A stretch of 64,000 nucleotides of DNA from positions 1,443,016 through 1,507,015 of the forward strand of contig NZ_LT575476.1 in NCBI RefSeq assembly GCF_900086655.1, written 5' to 3'. This DNA comes from Paenibacillus tuaregi (GTDB lineage: Bacteria; Bacillota; Bacilli; Paenibacillales; Paenibacillaceae). A model generated the notes under the pieces. That model made no database searches and had not been told where the DNA came from. It saw only the letters and a program-made list of their open reading frames with translations. Position numbers and translations under genes: made by a program. Below, in pieces: positions 7,779-18,452 of this stretch (position 1 is the first letter of the stretch; the number at the start of each line of letters is the position of its first letter).

Positions 7779-7844
7779 CTTTGTTGTAAATGCAACAAAG
7801 TTCGTAAATATAATTTAACCTAAATTTATTGCATTTGCAACAAA
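7779..7844. promoter_or_regulatory. Two MarR-type operator palindromes
   Basis: Site 1, CTTTGTTG-TAAATG-CAACAAAG (7779-7800), is a perfect 8-bp inverted repeat around a 6-nt centre. Site 2 (7825-7844) is a second version (TTTATTGCA then TTTGCAACAAA). Centres are about 45 bp apart. The TTGCA-N-TGCAA style is typical of MarR-family operators. They lie upstream of the MarR remnant and between it and the divergent oxidoreductase gene. Confidence 0.55.
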
Positions 7845-8009
7845 AACGAGAGGAGAGACAGAGAAAAGAATATGACATTTGTGCATTTGAATTGTACTAT
7901 TTGCTCTCCTCCAATTAGTTTAGTCTTCTCATGAAAATAAGCACAGCGCAGTGCAGATGACCTATGGTATCATATTTAGGGCACCGATAATGATGCGGAG
8001 GGATTAGAA

Positions 8010-9071
8010 ATGAGTACAGATAAGAATTACCAACTGGTTATTATAGGATATGGCGGTATGGGCAGTTATCATGGGCAGTTAATAGAAGAGGTTGAACGGA
8101 TTCAACTATCTGGAGTCTATGATATTGTGAATTATAGAATGGATCTGGCCCGGTCCCGTGGGTATCACACTTATGAAAGCATGGAGGCAGTATTGTCTGA
8201 CGCCTCGGTAGATATCGTGTTGATTGCAACTCCTAATGAGGTACATAAAGAACTGTCCATCAAGGCGCTTCGGGCTGGCAAGCATGTTATTTGCGAAAAG
8301 CCGGTGACCATTACAAGTAGTGATCTTACTGAAATTATGCAGGTAGCCCGTGAAGAAAATAGGATTTTTATGGTGCATCAGAACCGCCGCTGGGATGAAG
8401 ATTACCTGATTGTCAAAGGACTCATAAACAAGAAGGTCATCGGTGAGGTTTTCCATCTCGAATCCAGAGTTCACGGAGCCAACGGAATCCCGGGAGACTG
8501 GCGTCAGCTTAAAGCCAATGGTGGTGGTATGCTGCTGGACTGGGGGGTGCATCTGTTAGATCAGCTGCTTCAGCTTACAGATAGCAAAACATCTCATGTA
8601 GCCGCGAGTTTGAGTACAGTTCTGGGGAATGAGGTAGATGATGGGTTCAGTACTCATATCCGGTTCCGCAATGGACTCACGGCATTGATTGAAGTAGGAA
8701 CCACCAACTATATCAAACTGCCGCGATGGTATGTTAAAGGCACAGAAGGAACAGCAATCATAAGGGATTGGGACTTGAGCGGGGAAATTGTAAAAACTAA
8801 CTCTAACTCGGTGAAGATGGAGCCGCTGCCGATTCAGGCCGGAAACGGGCTTACGAAGACGATGGCCCCTCCATCAGAAGAATCAACGCTTAGGCTGCCT
8901 CTAGAGAAGCCGGAGATCAAACCTCAGGGCTTTTACTTGAATTTTATAGATGTAATTGAAGGAGCAGCTGAGCCGTTTATTCGGAATGAGGAAGTGTTCC
9001 GTGTTATGCAGCTGATTGAAGCGATATTTGAAGCTGCTGAGACCCAAAGCGTAGTTCAATTAGACTTGTAG
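8010..9071 (+). CDS. Gfo/Idh/MocA-family oxidoreductase
   Basis: The 353-residue product has the N-terminal Rossmann fold (VIIGYGGMGSYH, G-x-G-x-x-G at about 13-18), the family motif EKPVT (about 96-100) and the C-terminal alpha/beta domain containing GGGMLLDWGVHLLDQ, where the last His is the usual catalytic-region residue. Such enzymes use NAD(P) to oxidise or reduce sugars or inositols; the substrate cannot be read from sequence. GGAGG lies 8 nt before the ATG. It stands alone, divergent from the paiA side. Confidence 0.8.
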   Translation: MSTDKNYQLVIIGYGGMGSYHGQLIEEVERIQLSGVYDIVNYRMDLARSRGYHTYESMEAVLSDASVDIVLIATPNEVHKELSIKALRAGKHVICEKPVTITSSDLTEIMQVAREENRIFMVHQNRRWDEDYLIVKGLINKKVIGEVFHLESRVHGANGIPGDWRQLKANGGGMLLDWGVHLLDQLLQLTDSKTSHVAASLSTVLGNEVDDGFSTHIRFRNGLTALIEVGTTNYIKLPRWYVKGTEGTAIIRDWDLSGEIVKTNSNSVKMEPLPIQAGNGLTKTMAPPSEESTLRLPLEKPEIKPQGFYLNFIDVIEGAAEPFIRNEEVFRVMQLIEAIFEAAETQSVVQLDL

Positions 9072-9167
9072 TGTAATCAGCTGATTCAAGAACAGGCCGA
9101 CTTGTATAATACGGCAATCCCAAGGTCACAATAGGTATCAAAGACCGCAAGTAAGAAGGGGATTGCC

Positions 9168-9857
9168 GTGAGCATCTTTAGAATAAAGCGAATTTTTAAA
9201 AGACGATGGAAAAGATGGAGGAGGGCAATCTGGACCGTGTCCGCCTGCTGTCTTGTAGCCTGTCTGGCTTGGCTGGGTATGCTGCTTTCGGATAAGCTGG
9301 AGCAGGCGATGACCAGGGAAGAACCTGCCGCTCTTGCCACGTTGGGCAATCTGAGCACTATAAGCATGGAGACGACCTCACCTGACTTTGAACGGGCTTT
9401 GACGGAGATGAAGGGCTCCAGAACGGTTCATTTGAATAAAATATATACCTGCGGGGAAGAGAGCCAGATCCTTGGCCGAATGGAAAGTGCTGAGATTATC
9501 GATCTGCTGAACAAGCATCCGGAGTGGAAGGGCCGGGTGGATGCCGAGGGCACGGTGTGGCTCGATCATCATATTGATGATCTTTCGGACATTTGCAAGC
9601 GCTCGGGTTATATTGGTCTCGACCGCAACGGGAACTTAAGCTTATTCGAAGGACCTCCGAAGGAGGAGAAGGTCATGCGCACTTTTTTCCAGATGGACAT
9701 CGAGTTTATGGAAAGTGCGCTTCCGGAGGATGTAATCCGCCAGGTTAAGCAGGGAATTCGGATTCAGGATGTTGAGGAGTATAACAGTGTTCTTTCGACC
9801 TTTAGCGATTATGCGGTGGAAGCCTCGCAAAAGGTCATGCAGCAGAATAAACATTAG
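9168..9857 (+). CDS. bofC: Intercompartmental signalling factor BofC
   Basis: The 229-residue product has an Arg/Lys-rich start, one membrane or signal segment (about 20-42) and a C-terminal BofC domain with conserved blocks (LNKIYTCGEESQILG, IDLLNKHPEWKG, SGYIGLDRNGNLSLF). In B. subtilis BofC is secreted from the forespore and tunes the SpoIVB/sigma-K checkpoint. Gene position before the ruv genes is as in B. subtilis. It starts at GTG 9168 with AAGGGGA upstream. A terminator follows directly. Confidence 0.85.
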   Translation: MSIFRIKRIFKRRWKRWRRAIWTVSACCLVACLAWLGMLLSDKLEQAMTREEPAALATLGNLSTISMETTSPDFERALTEMKGSRTVHLNKIYTCGEESQILGRMESAEIIDLLNKHPEWKGRVDAEGTVWLDHHIDDLSDICKRSGYIGLDRNGNLSLFEGPPKEEKVMRTFFQMDIEFMESALPEDVIRQVKQGIRIQDVEEYNSVLSTFSDYAVEASQKVMQQNKH

Positions 9858-9870
9858 TCGAAAGAGCTCT

Positions 9871-9897
9871 AAGAGACGTGGAATACGTCTCTTTTTT
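9871..9897 (+). terminator. Terminator of bofC
   Basis: Perfect 9-bp stem AAGAGACGT with ACGTCTCTT followed by a T run. Confidence 0.85.
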
Positions 9898-10003
9898 GCG
9901 TTTAATTGATGGAACATGAACTTTTTCCTCTCTACCCGGCTTTCTTTTGTTATAATAGAGTGAATACATATGTTCGCTTTGTGAACTATAGGAGAGATCA
10001 AGT

Positions 10004-10507
10004 TTGCGTATTTTAGGGATAGACCCCGGAATTGCCATTGTTGGCTTTGGTTTTATTGATAAGCAGGGCAGCAAGTGTGTACCTGTTCAATATGGATGCA
10101 TTCAGACTCACAAGGATACTCCGGAGCCTGAGAGATTGCTGCATGTCTATGAGGACATCGGGCTCTTGATAGATAAATATAAACCGGATGCGGTTGCGCT
10201 TGAGAAGCTTTTCTTCAACCGGAATGTCACTACAGCCATGTCGGTCAGTCAAGCCAGAGGGGTACTTGTTCTGGCGGCTATTCAGCGTGGTCTGCCCATA
10301 GCGGAATATACCCCGATGCAGGTCAAGCAGGCGATTGTGGGTTATGGCAAGGCGGAGAAGAAGCAGGTGCAGGAGATGACCAGAATCTTCCTGAAGCTTC
10401 AAGCTGTGCCTAAGCCGGATGATGTTGCAGATGCTTTGGCTATTGCGATATGTCATGCTCACTCGAGCACATTAAATTCCAAGATAAATGAGGTACTTCG
10501 TTCATGA
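10004..10507 (+). CDS. ruvC: Holliday junction resolvase RuvC
   Basis: The 167-residue product carries the RuvC fold with acidic active-site residues: LGIDPG (Asp7), ALEKLFF (Glu near 66) and KPDDVADALAIAICH (Asp pair near 138-142). It resolves Holliday junctions together with RuvAB. Start is TTG 10004 with GGAGAG 8 nt upstream. It overlaps ruvA by 4 nt (ATGA), showing translational coupling. B. subtilis relies on RecU and lacks ruvC here; its presence fits Paenibacillus. Confidence 0.95.
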   Translation: MRILGIDPGIAIVGFGFIDKQGSKCVPVQYGCIQTHKDTPEPERLLHVYEDIGLLIDKYKPDAVALEKLFFNRNVTTAMSVSQARGVLVLAAIQRGLPIAEYTPMQVKQAIVGYGKAEKKQVQEMTRIFLKLQAVPKPDDVADALAIAICHAHSSTLNSKINEVLRS

Positions 10508-11118
10508 TCGATTATTTAAAGGGACAGGTTGTTCATTACGAAACCGAATATATTGTATTGGATGTCCACAATGTGGGCTACCGTGTATTTTGTCCGAATC
10601 CGTATGCTTTTGCCAAGAGTAATGATGTGGTTACCGCTTATATTCACCACCACGTTCGGGAGGATGCGATTCTGCTGTTCGGATTTCCGACCCGGGAGGA
10701 GCAGAAGCTGTTCCGCAAATTGATCGATGTAACCGGAATCGGTCCGCGTGTGGCTCTCGGAATTCTGGCCGGAGGCACGCCGGATAGCGTTGTTGCGGCG
10801 ATTTATCAGGAGAACATCACTTTTTTAACCAAGCTGCCGGGCATCGGGAAGAAGACGGCTCAGCGGATTATTCTCGATCTGAAGGATAAGCTGGACGGCA
10901 TTGCAAGCACGCCGGTGTTTGTGCAGGAATCTTCCGCTCACGATCTATTCAATCCGGTATTCACGGGCTGGCATGAGGCCAAAGAGGGGCTGCGGGCACT
11001 TGGCTATACGGATGCGGAGCTCGATAAAGTATGGCAGAGCTTGAAGGACGGCGTTACTCCGGATGAGTCGGTGGATTCTGTTATGAAGAAGGCTCTTAGA
11101 ATGCTGTACACGGCATGA
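10504..11118 (+). CDS. ruvA: Holliday junction branch migration protein RuvA
   Basis: The 204-residue product has an OB-fold N-terminal domain (MIDYLKGQVVHYETEYIVLD), tandem helix-hairpin-helix motifs (LIDVTGIGPRVALGIL, LPGIGKKTAQRIILDLKDK) and the C-terminal domain III that contacts RuvB. It binds junction DNA as a tetramer and loads RuvB. It overlaps ruvC by 4 nt and precedes ruvB by 27 nt. Confidence 0.97.
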   Translation: MIDYLKGQVVHYETEYIVLDVHNVGYRVFCPNPYAFAKSNDVVTAYIHHHVREDAILLFGFPTREEQKLFRKLIDVTGIGPRVALGILAGGTPDSVVAAIYQENITFLTKLPGIGKKTAQRIILDLKDKLDGIASTPVFVQESSAHDLFNPVFTGWHEAKEGLRALGYTDAELDKVWQSLKDGVTPDESVDSVMKKALRMLYTA

Positions 11119-11145
11119 TATTAACAATCTGAGAGGGGGAGTACA

Positions 11146-12153
11146 GTGATGATGGATGACCGGATAATATCGGCAAACTTAATGATGGAAGACCAGGCGG
11201 TCGAACTAAGTCTTCGCCCCCGCTATTTATCAGAATATATTGGTCAGGACCAAATCAAAGAGAATCTGAAGATCTATATTGAAGCAGCCAAAATGAGAAA
11301 AGAGGCCTTGGATCATGTGCTGCTCTATGGCCCCCCAGGACTTGGCAAGACAACTCTGGCCAATATTATCGCCAATGAGCTTGGAGTGAATCTGCGGACT
11401 ACCTCCGGTCCTGCGATTGAACGACCTGGTGACCTGGCTGCCCTGCTGACGAACCTGCAGGAAGGCGATGTGCTGTTCATTGACGAGATTCACCGCTTGC
11501 ACCGGACGGTGGAAGAGGTGCTTTATCCGGCAATGGAGGATTTTGCGCTGGATATTATGATTGGCAAGGGGCCAAGTGCCCGGTCCGTAAGGCTGGACCT
11601 TCCACCGTTCACGCTGGTGGGTGCTACAACAAGAGCAGGACTTCTCTCCGCGCCGCTCCGGGACCGATTCGGTGTGGTGAGCAGGCTGGAGTTCTACACT
11701 GTGGATCAGCTGAGTTATATCGTGAGCAGGGGGGCCGACATTCTGAGCATTGAGATTCTCGGAAATGCGGCTGAAGAGGTTGCCTTGAGGTCGCGAGGAA
11801 CCCCGCGTATTGCTAACAGGCTGCTTAAGCGCGTACGGGATTACGCACAGGTGCGTGGAGACGGAATCATTACGGCGGAAATCGCCAAGGAAGCCTTGAA
11901 GATGCTTCAGGTCGACCCGATGGGACTTGATCTGATTGACCATAAGATGCTGAGAGCCATGATTACGAACTTTCGCGGTGGGCCTGTAGGGTTGGATACC
12001 ATTGCCGCAACGATCGGGGAAGAGAGCCAGACCATCGAGGATGTGTATGAGCCGTATCTTCTGCAGATCGGGTTTCTGCAGCGGACTCCGCGCGGACGCA
12101 TGGTGACTCCGGCCGCTTACAATCACTTAGGCCTTCCCATGCCTGAGAAATAA
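11146..12153 (+). CDS. ruvB: Holliday junction helicase RuvB
   Basis: The 335-residue AAA+ ATPase has Walker [10 protein letters not shown] (about 62-70), Walker B DEIHR, sensor 1 GATTRAG, the arginine-finger region LRDRFG, and the C-terminal winged helix ([26 protein letters not shown]). It drives branch migration on RuvA-bound junctions. GAGAGGGGGAG precedes ATG 11146. Confidence 0.98.
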   Translation: MMMDDRIISANLMMEDQAVELSLRPRYLSEYIGQDQIKENLKIYIEAAKMRKEALDHVLLYGPPGLGKTTLANIIANELGVNLRTTSGPAIERPGDLAALLTNLQEGDVLFIDEIHRLHRTVEEVLYPAMEDFALDIMIGKGPSARSVRLDLPPFTLVGATTRAGLLSAPLRDRFGVVSRLEFYTVDQLSYIVSRGADILSIEILGNAAEEVALRSRGTPRIANRLLKRVRDYAQVRGDGIITAEIAKEALKMLQVDPMGLDLIDHKMLRAMITNFRGGPVGLDTIAATIGEESQTIEDVYEPYLLQIGFLQRTPRGRMVTPAAYNHLGLPMPEK

Positions 12154-12192
12154 AATATGTACGTGAAACAAATCATCTCTGAGGAGGATATC

Positions 12193-14298
12193 ATGAAGAG
12201 ATCAGGATTAAAGAGCAACATGCTTAAGGTTGGAAAAAGTCTTCTTGCGGGTGTACTGCTGATGGGTCTGGTTCAATTTCAGACCCCGGCGGCTTCGGCG
12301 AACTCGGATCAAGTGAGAGTTGCCCTGTTTGTCGACGCGGGAAGTGCATATAAATCAACGGTACCTGCGGTAACCCTTGTCTCCTCCACCGCCTGGACGG
12401 CTGGTCCAAGAAATTCAGGGGTAGGAGGGGAAGCCTGGGTCAATCTTGCCGCTGGGGACAAGATCAGGTTCAGTTTGGATACATTTAAAGTCAAAGTCTT
12501 GGAGACGCCGGACTGGTCCAAGGCGTCTGCCGCAGCCAAGAAGCTTCAAGCAGGCTCGGACAAGCCCTTCATATTTTCAGTTAATCAATCCGGCAGCACA
12601 TTGTACCAAGTATACACCGGCCCTTACCTGAGCGCTGCAGAAGCTCAAAAAGCCGCTGTCCGTACAGGACAGACGCTGGGCTTAAGCGGTGGGGATGCGC
12701 CAGAAGCTAAGGGAGGCTTATATTTGTCCGCAGGCTCATTTAAGACTCAGCAGGAGGCCGAGACGCTTAGAGCCAAAATTGCTTCCCTCAGTGTGGACGC
12801 GGTGATTGCCATTACCGGGCAAGCCTCATATGAAGTCTGGGTAGGGGATGCCTCCACTGGGGATGAGCTCGACCAGGTGGAATCACAGCTTACCAGCCAA
12901 CTGCCAGGACAGAATCTGACCCCGGCAGGCCAATCAGGTATTGCCTTGATTGTGCGAAGTGATGTAACACTGAACCTGAATACACCCTCGCCGGTTAAAC
13001 ACTATTCATTGAATGGAACGGGCTCGCCGCTCTGGATTCAAGGAACCGCGGGAGATTCCGGAAATATTCAATTGGTTGAGCGTTCCTCACGCAAATATAG
13101 AGGCGGTTTTGAACTGAGCAAGGTGGCTGGACAGCTTGCCGTGGTGAATGAACTGCCTATGGATCAATATCTGTATTCTGTGGTAGGCGGCGAGGTATAT
13201 TCCAGCTGGCCGCAGGAAGCGCTGAAAGCACAGGCGGTAGCTGCAAGAACTTATGCCTTATATCAGGGGGCTACCAAGTTTAAGGTGGCCGGACTTGTTG
13301 ATACCACGCTGAGCCAGGCCTACAACGGGATTGAGAAGGAAGCCGCAAGCATTATTCAGGCGGTGGATAGTACTTCAGGAGAGGTGATCAAGAAGAACGG
13401 GAAGCTGATTGAAGGATTGTTCTCCTCGAACAGCGGCGGTATGGCAGCGGATTCTTCAGAGGTCTGGAAGGACACCGACAGCACTTATCAAGCCGTTAAG
13501 AGCGAGGAAGATAAGGCGGCTCAAGCTGGGCTTAAAATGTGGTACCATGTTCTTCTGTCCAATGGGAAGAGCGGATATGTCCGCGAAGACAATGCCAAGC
13601 TTACCGGAGACAAGAACCCGGCCGGACTTTCTTACCTGACAGCTACGGCGAAGGATACCAATGTTCGTACTCTGCCAATGATTCAATCGGGTGAGACTCC
13701 GGTTGGCAAGCTCAATCCTGGGGATCAGGCCGTGGTGCTTGAGAAGGTCAGCCAATCTAACGAATACGCCTGGGTCCGGGGACCGTTCACCTCCGATCAG
13801 CTTAGCAAGTCCTTAAAAGGGAAGACAGCAACGGCCGTGAGTTCCCCCATTGTGTCCTTGGATGTGACGAAGAGAGGTCCGTCGGGCCGTGCGATTGAAG
13901 TGAAGGCGAACGGACAGGTGCTGGATGTGAAATACCCGGATATGTTCCGGTCCGCGCTAGGCGGCCTGCCAAGCACGCTGTTTGATATTACCCCAACCGG
14001 GAGGTATACTGTACTAGGTGCAGGGGATCAGACGGCTTCGGGTACAGCGAAGGCTGGAACCAAGGTTCTGTCCGCATCCGGCACCCAGACCTTGAACGGC
14101 GGGAACATGGTTGTCCTGAACGGTTCGAATGAAGCCAGGGTAGTGGATGACTCCAACATGTTCTTTATCACTGGACAAGGGAATGGCCATGGCATCGGGA
14201 TGTCCCAATGGGGCGCTAAGGGCATGGCCGACGCTGGCAAGGATTACAAAACCATTTTGCAGCATTACTATCAAAATGTGACTATAGAGAAGGAATGA
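12193..14298 (+). CDS. SpoIID/LytB-domain secreted protein with SPOR repeats
   Basis: The 701-residue product starts at ATG 12193 (GAGGAGG 7 nt upstream). It has a signal peptide (cleavage near AAGAN-type AASAN), two SPOR-like repeats (about 115-240; FSVNQSGSTLYQVYTGPYLS, LYLSAGSFKTQQEAETL) for peptidoglycan binding, and a SpoIID domain (VNELPMDQYLYSVVGGEV, ALKAQAVAARTYAL). An SH3-like insert at about 440-510 splits the SpoIID domain, which resumes with GHGIGMSQWGAKGMA. SpoIID proteins are lytic transglycosylases acting on cell wall. It lies 39 nt after ruvB, before queA. Confidence 0.8.
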   Translation: MKRSGLKSNMLKVGKSLLAGVLLMGLVQFQTPAASANSDQVRVALFVDAGSAYKSTVPAVTLVSSTAWTAGPRNSGVGGEAWVNLAAGDKIRFSLDTFKVKVLETPDWSKASAAAKKLQAGSDKPFIFSVNQSGSTLYQVYTGPYLSAAEAQKAAVRTGQTLGLSGGDAPEAKGGLYLSAGSFKTQQEAETLRAKIASLSVDAVIAITGQASYEVWVGDASTGDELDQVESQLTSQLPGQNLTPAGQSGIALIVRSDVTLNLNTPSPVKHYSLNGTGSPLWIQGTAGDSGNIQLVERSSRKYRGGFELSKVAGQLAVVNELPMDQYLYSVVGGEVYSSWPQEALKAQAVAARTYALYQGATKFKVAGLVDTTLSQAYNGIEKEAASIIQAVDSTSGEVIKKNGKLIEGLFSSNSGGMAADSSEVWKDTDSTYQAVKSEEDKAAQAGLKMWYHVLLSNGKSGYVREDNAKLTGDKNPAGLSYLTATAKDTNVRTLPMIQSGETPVGKLNPGDQAVVLEKVSQSNEYAWVRGPFTSDQLSKSLKGKTATAVSSPIVSLDVTKRGPSGRAIEVKANGQVLDVKYPDMFRSALGGLPSTLFDITPTGRYTVLGAGDQTASGTAKAGTKVLSASGTQTLNGGNMVVLNGSNEARVVDDSNMFFITGQGNGHGIGMSQWGAKGMADAGKDYKTILQHYYQNVTIEKE

Positions 14299-14307
14299 AG
14301 CAGCATC

Positions 14308-15336
14308 ATGAATGTGGACTTGTATGATTTCGAGCTGCCTGAGCGCTTAATCGCCCAGACGCCGCTTTTAGAGAGAACATCCTCCCGCCTGTTGACGCTG
14401 AATAAGAAGGACGGGAAGACCCAGCATCATATTTTCTCGGATATTATTGATTACTTGAATCCCGGAGACACCCTCGTACTTAATGATACGCGGGTTCTGC
14501 CCGCAAGATTGTTTGGCGTTAAGGAAGATACCGGCGCCAAGGCCGAGGTTCTGCTGCTTAAGAACCTGGGTGAGGATCAATGGGAGGTTCTGGTTAAGCC
14601 AGGGAAAAAGCTTAGAACCGGTGCGGTGATCGTATTTGGTGACGAGCTTAAGGCAACGATTATGGAAGAAGGCGAGCTTGGCGGCCGTGTGCTGAAGTTC
14701 GCTTATCAAGGGATATTTAACGAGATTCTGGACCGGCTTGGGCAGATGCCTCTTCCCCCTTATATTAAGGAGAAGCTGGAAGACAAGGAACGGTACCAGA
14801 CCGTATATGCACGTAATGAAGGTTCGGCGGCGGCTCCGACGGCGGGATTGCATTTTACCGAGGAATTATTGGACCGGATTCGTGCCAAGGGGGTTACGAT
14901 TGCCTTTGTAACGCTTCACGTCGGACTTGGCACATTCAGACCGATGTCCGTGGACCGGATTGAGGACCATGTGATGCATGAGGAGTATTACGTCCTTCCG
15001 CAGGAGACAGCGGACATCCTCAATGAGACCAGAGTGCGTGGCGGCAGAGTCATTGCAGTGGGGACAACCTCAGCAAGGACCCTGGAGACGGTCAGCCAGA
15101 AGTGCGGGGATGGGCCGATCGTAAAGAGCAGCGGATGGACACAAATTTTCATCTATCCGGGTTATCAATTCGGTATTGTTGACGCGCTCATCACGAATTT
15201 CCATCTTCCTAAATCCACGCTCGTTATGCTGGTGAGTGCCTTGGCGGGAAGAGAACATATTTTATCGGCCTATCAGGAAGCGATTGAGAAGGAGTACAGA
15301 TTCTTCAGCTTCGGTGACGCCATGTTTATTTATTAA
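14308..15336 (+). CDS. queA: tRNA preQ1(34) S-adenosylmethionine ribosyltransferase-isomerase QueA
   Basis: The 342-residue product has full-length QueA features ([76 protein letters not shown]). It converts preQ1 in tRNA to epoxyqueuosine, the step after Tgt. It starts 9 nt after the SpoIID-family gene and is followed by tgt, the usual Firmicute order. Confidence 0.97.
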   Translation: MNVDLYDFELPERLIAQTPLLERTSSRLLTLNKKDGKTQHHIFSDIIDYLNPGDTLVLNDTRVLPARLFGVKEDTGAKAEVLLLKNLGEDQWEVLVKPGKKLRTGAVIVFGDELKATIMEEGELGGRVLKFAYQGIFNEILDRLGQMPLPPYIKEKLEDKERYQTVYARNEGSAAAPTAGLHFTEELLDRIRAKGVTIAFVTLHVGLGTFRPMSVDRIEDHVMHEEYYVLPQETADILNETRVRGGRVIAVGTTSARTLETVSQKCGDGPIVKSSGWTQIFIYPGYQFGIVDALITNFHLPKSTLVMLVSALAGREHILSAYQEAIEKEYRFFSFGDAMFIY

Positions 15337-16500
<1,164 letters not shown>

Positions 16501-16529
16501 ACTCATTAGAGAAGAAAGGGGGATTTAAA

Positions 16530-16853
16530 ATGTTTCAATATGCAGCAGCTGGAGCGGGAGGACAGGATATCCTCGGCATCATCATTCCGTTTGTTCTGAT
16601 GTTCGTTGTATTCTATTTCCTGCTTATTCGTCCGCAGAAGAAGAAGCAGCAGACGCGGAATACGATGCTCAGCGCCCTTAAGAAGGGGGACAAAATCGTG
16701 ACCATCGGAGGGCTTCATGGCACGATTACAGAGCTTACGAACGACACAGTTGTTCTGAAGGTCAATGATGTGACTAAGCTTACTTTCGAGCGCAGTGCCA
16801 TCAGTCACAGTATCGCAACTTCCGCAGCCGAACCTGAAAAAGCGGAGTCTTAA
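16530..16853 (+). CDS. yajC: Preprotein translocase subunit YajC
   Basis: The 107-residue product has one N-terminal membrane helix (IIIPFVLMFVVFYFLLIRPQ), then the conserved cytoplasmic part (LKKGDKIVTIGGLHGTI). YajC associates with SecDF. AAGGGGG precedes the ATG. The queA-tgt-yajC run ends at the terminator downstream. Confidence 0.95.
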   Translation: MFQYAAAGAGGQDILGIIIPFVLMFVVFYFLLIRPQKKKQQTRNTMLSALKKGDKIVTIGGLHGTITELTNDTVVLKVNDVTKLTFERSAISHSIATSAAEPEKAES

Positions 16854-16873
16854 AATTTAGCATGCCAATAAAG

Positions 16874-16926
16874 AAAACCTCAGCAGGTTTATGGAGTTTG
16901 TTCCATGAACAGAGCTGAGGTTTTTC
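16874..16926. terminator. Bidirectional terminator between yajC and the PAP2 gene
   Basis: Stem AAACCTCAGC with GCTGAGGTTT around a 29-nt loop, with A run before and T run after. It lies between convergent genes, so it can serve both. Confidence 0.75.
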
Positions 16927-16943
16927 TTATAAATCGTAAGGTT

Positions 16944-17771
16944 TTAAATGGTGGATTCCACCTTAAGCGGCAGTTCGTTCCGATAAGCGGAGCGCTGCGC
17001 CCATCTTACGGCAAGAGTCGTTGCTACGGTAGCGAGCACAAGTCCGCCAAGCATATCGATCAGCCAATGAATTCCCATGTAGAAGATGGCAAATACGATG
17101 ATAAAAGCACTGATTCCTGCTGCAGCTGCCCAGCGGTGGTTGCCCGAGCGGAAAGCGAGAATGGCCATCGATACCGAAATCGAGGTATGGAGGCTTGGGA
17201 AGCAGTTATTGATACCTGATAACGGACGGTAGGCGGCATCAAAATTAGGGAACACCTCGTACATGTAGAAGCTAACGCCTGACGGTGCATATGACCAAAC
17301 TTCGTTAATAGGAAAGAATAAATAAAACGGGATCGCCACCAGGTAGTTCAGAATGACCGTATAACAAACAGCATGGACGTATACCATATTCTTCCCGCTG
17401 GCATAGATGCCAAGCGAAGCAATCATAAGTGCCTGAAACACTATGACATAGAAAAAGGCTGTTACCTCCGTCACCCAATGCGCGTGGAAAAATTGTTGGA
17501 AATTCTTCACAAAATCTCCTTCGATGGCGAGGAACCAATGCGTATAATCCGCCTTAAGGTTTAAGGCAGTTTCCCATTTCAGCTCCACGCTGTTGACCAG
17601 GAGTATTCCGACCATCATAGCAAACAAAATGAGGAATTTTCTGGAAATAAAAAGCTCACGGATAAAGGAATAGGCTGCCACAAAGGGATTCTTCCTTGAG
17701 GCAAACCAGATGAATAAAATGGTTACACCTGCTGTGAACAACGAAACGGTTGTCATGGAATGATAGAGCAA
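16944..17771 (-). CDS. PAP2-superfamily membrane phosphatase
   Basis: The 275-residue product has six or seven membrane segments and the PAP2 signature motifs: CFPSLHTS (catalytic His, about 195) and GIHWLIDMLGG (second His, about 235). The preceding YRPLSGINN region resembles the inositol-phosphorylceramide-synthase-like subgroup. It probably acts on lipid phosphates at the outer face. TTG 17771 follows AAGGGGG by 11 nt; an ATG five codons later is the alternative. Confidence 0.8.
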   Translation of the reverse strand: MLYHSMTTVSLFTAGVTILFIWFASRKNPFVAAYSFIRELFISRKFLILFAMMVGILLVNSVELKWETALNLKADYTHWFLAIEGDFVKNFQQFFHAHWVTEVTAFFYVIVFQALMIASLGIYASGKNMVYVHAVCYTVILNYLVAIPFYLFFPINEVWSYAPSGVSFYMYEVFPNFDAAYRPLSGINNCFPSLHTSISVSMAILAFRSGNHRWAAAAGISAFIIVFAIFYMGIHWLIDMLGGLVLATVATTLAVRWAQRSAYRNELPLKVESTI

Positions 17772-17873
17772 AACCGGTTTTTCCCCCTTAATTTATCTCA
17801 GATTACACCAGTTTAACACATTTCAGCATAATCAGAAATATTCCTTAAATATCCAACCGTTTCGCATTATTGA

Positions 17874-18266
17874 TCAAGACTTGTGTAAATTTACTCCCAG
17901 AGCGCCGCCGATGGCACCAAAAATGAAGGCTGGAATCACTAAAGCCATATCCTGGATAAGGAGGTGAGAGTCGAGGGCGAGAAAGCTGATAAGCAGCACG
18001 ATAATGCCGTACAGCACGCCTACAAGTCCTCCTTGATACCACCCTTTCCGGCCTGATCTTTTGCCTGCGACAAGTCCTCCTATAAAGAGAGACACGGCGT
18101 GTACTAAATAGGTGTATACGGACAGATTCTCCTCCGACAAACCGCTTGCCTGAAGAAACAGGGATAAGATCAAAGCACCAATCATCATCCATAGGAACCC
18201 GTACCACAGTCCTGAGACAAGGGGGTGGGTGATATGAAATGGAAGCAGGCCGCGTTTTTGTTCCAT
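17874..18266 (-). CDS. TIGR04086-family membrane protein (YrzE-like)
   Basis: The 130-residue product starts at ATG 18266 after GAGGAGG; longer readings upstream lack a ribosome site. It has four membrane segments (GLWYGFLWMMIGALILSLFL, YLVHAVSLFIGGLVAGK, LYGIIVLLISFLAL, IPAFIFGAIGGALGVNL). B. subtilis has yrzE at the same place, between yajC and spoVB. Function is unknown. Confidence 0.75.
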   Translation of the reverse strand: MEQKRGLLPFHITHPLVSGLWYGFLWMMIGALILSLFLQASGLSEENLSVYTYLVHAVSLFIGGLVAGKRSGRKGWYQGGLVGVLYGIIVLLISFLALDSHLLIQDMALVIPAFIFGAIGGALGVNLHKS

Positions 18267-18452
18267 ATTTGTCCTCCTCATTTGTAAGATACTCCATTTT
18301 ATGGCCAAGCTTGTGCTGTTAGTACAAGTCATCTTGGGATACATGATTATTTTGTAAATACATCCGCAATTTAAAAGGACGCTGGCTGCATGGGCTACCC
18401 CTTAGCGGTGAAGAATACATGTACTTTGATTCGGTCATAAGGAGGAGATGGC

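Noticed and set aside
11230..12126. Minus-strand ORF opposite ruvB (298 codons)
   Set aside because: Shadow of a GC-rich conserved gene; residue composition (His, Arg, Gln rich) is typical of antisense frames.
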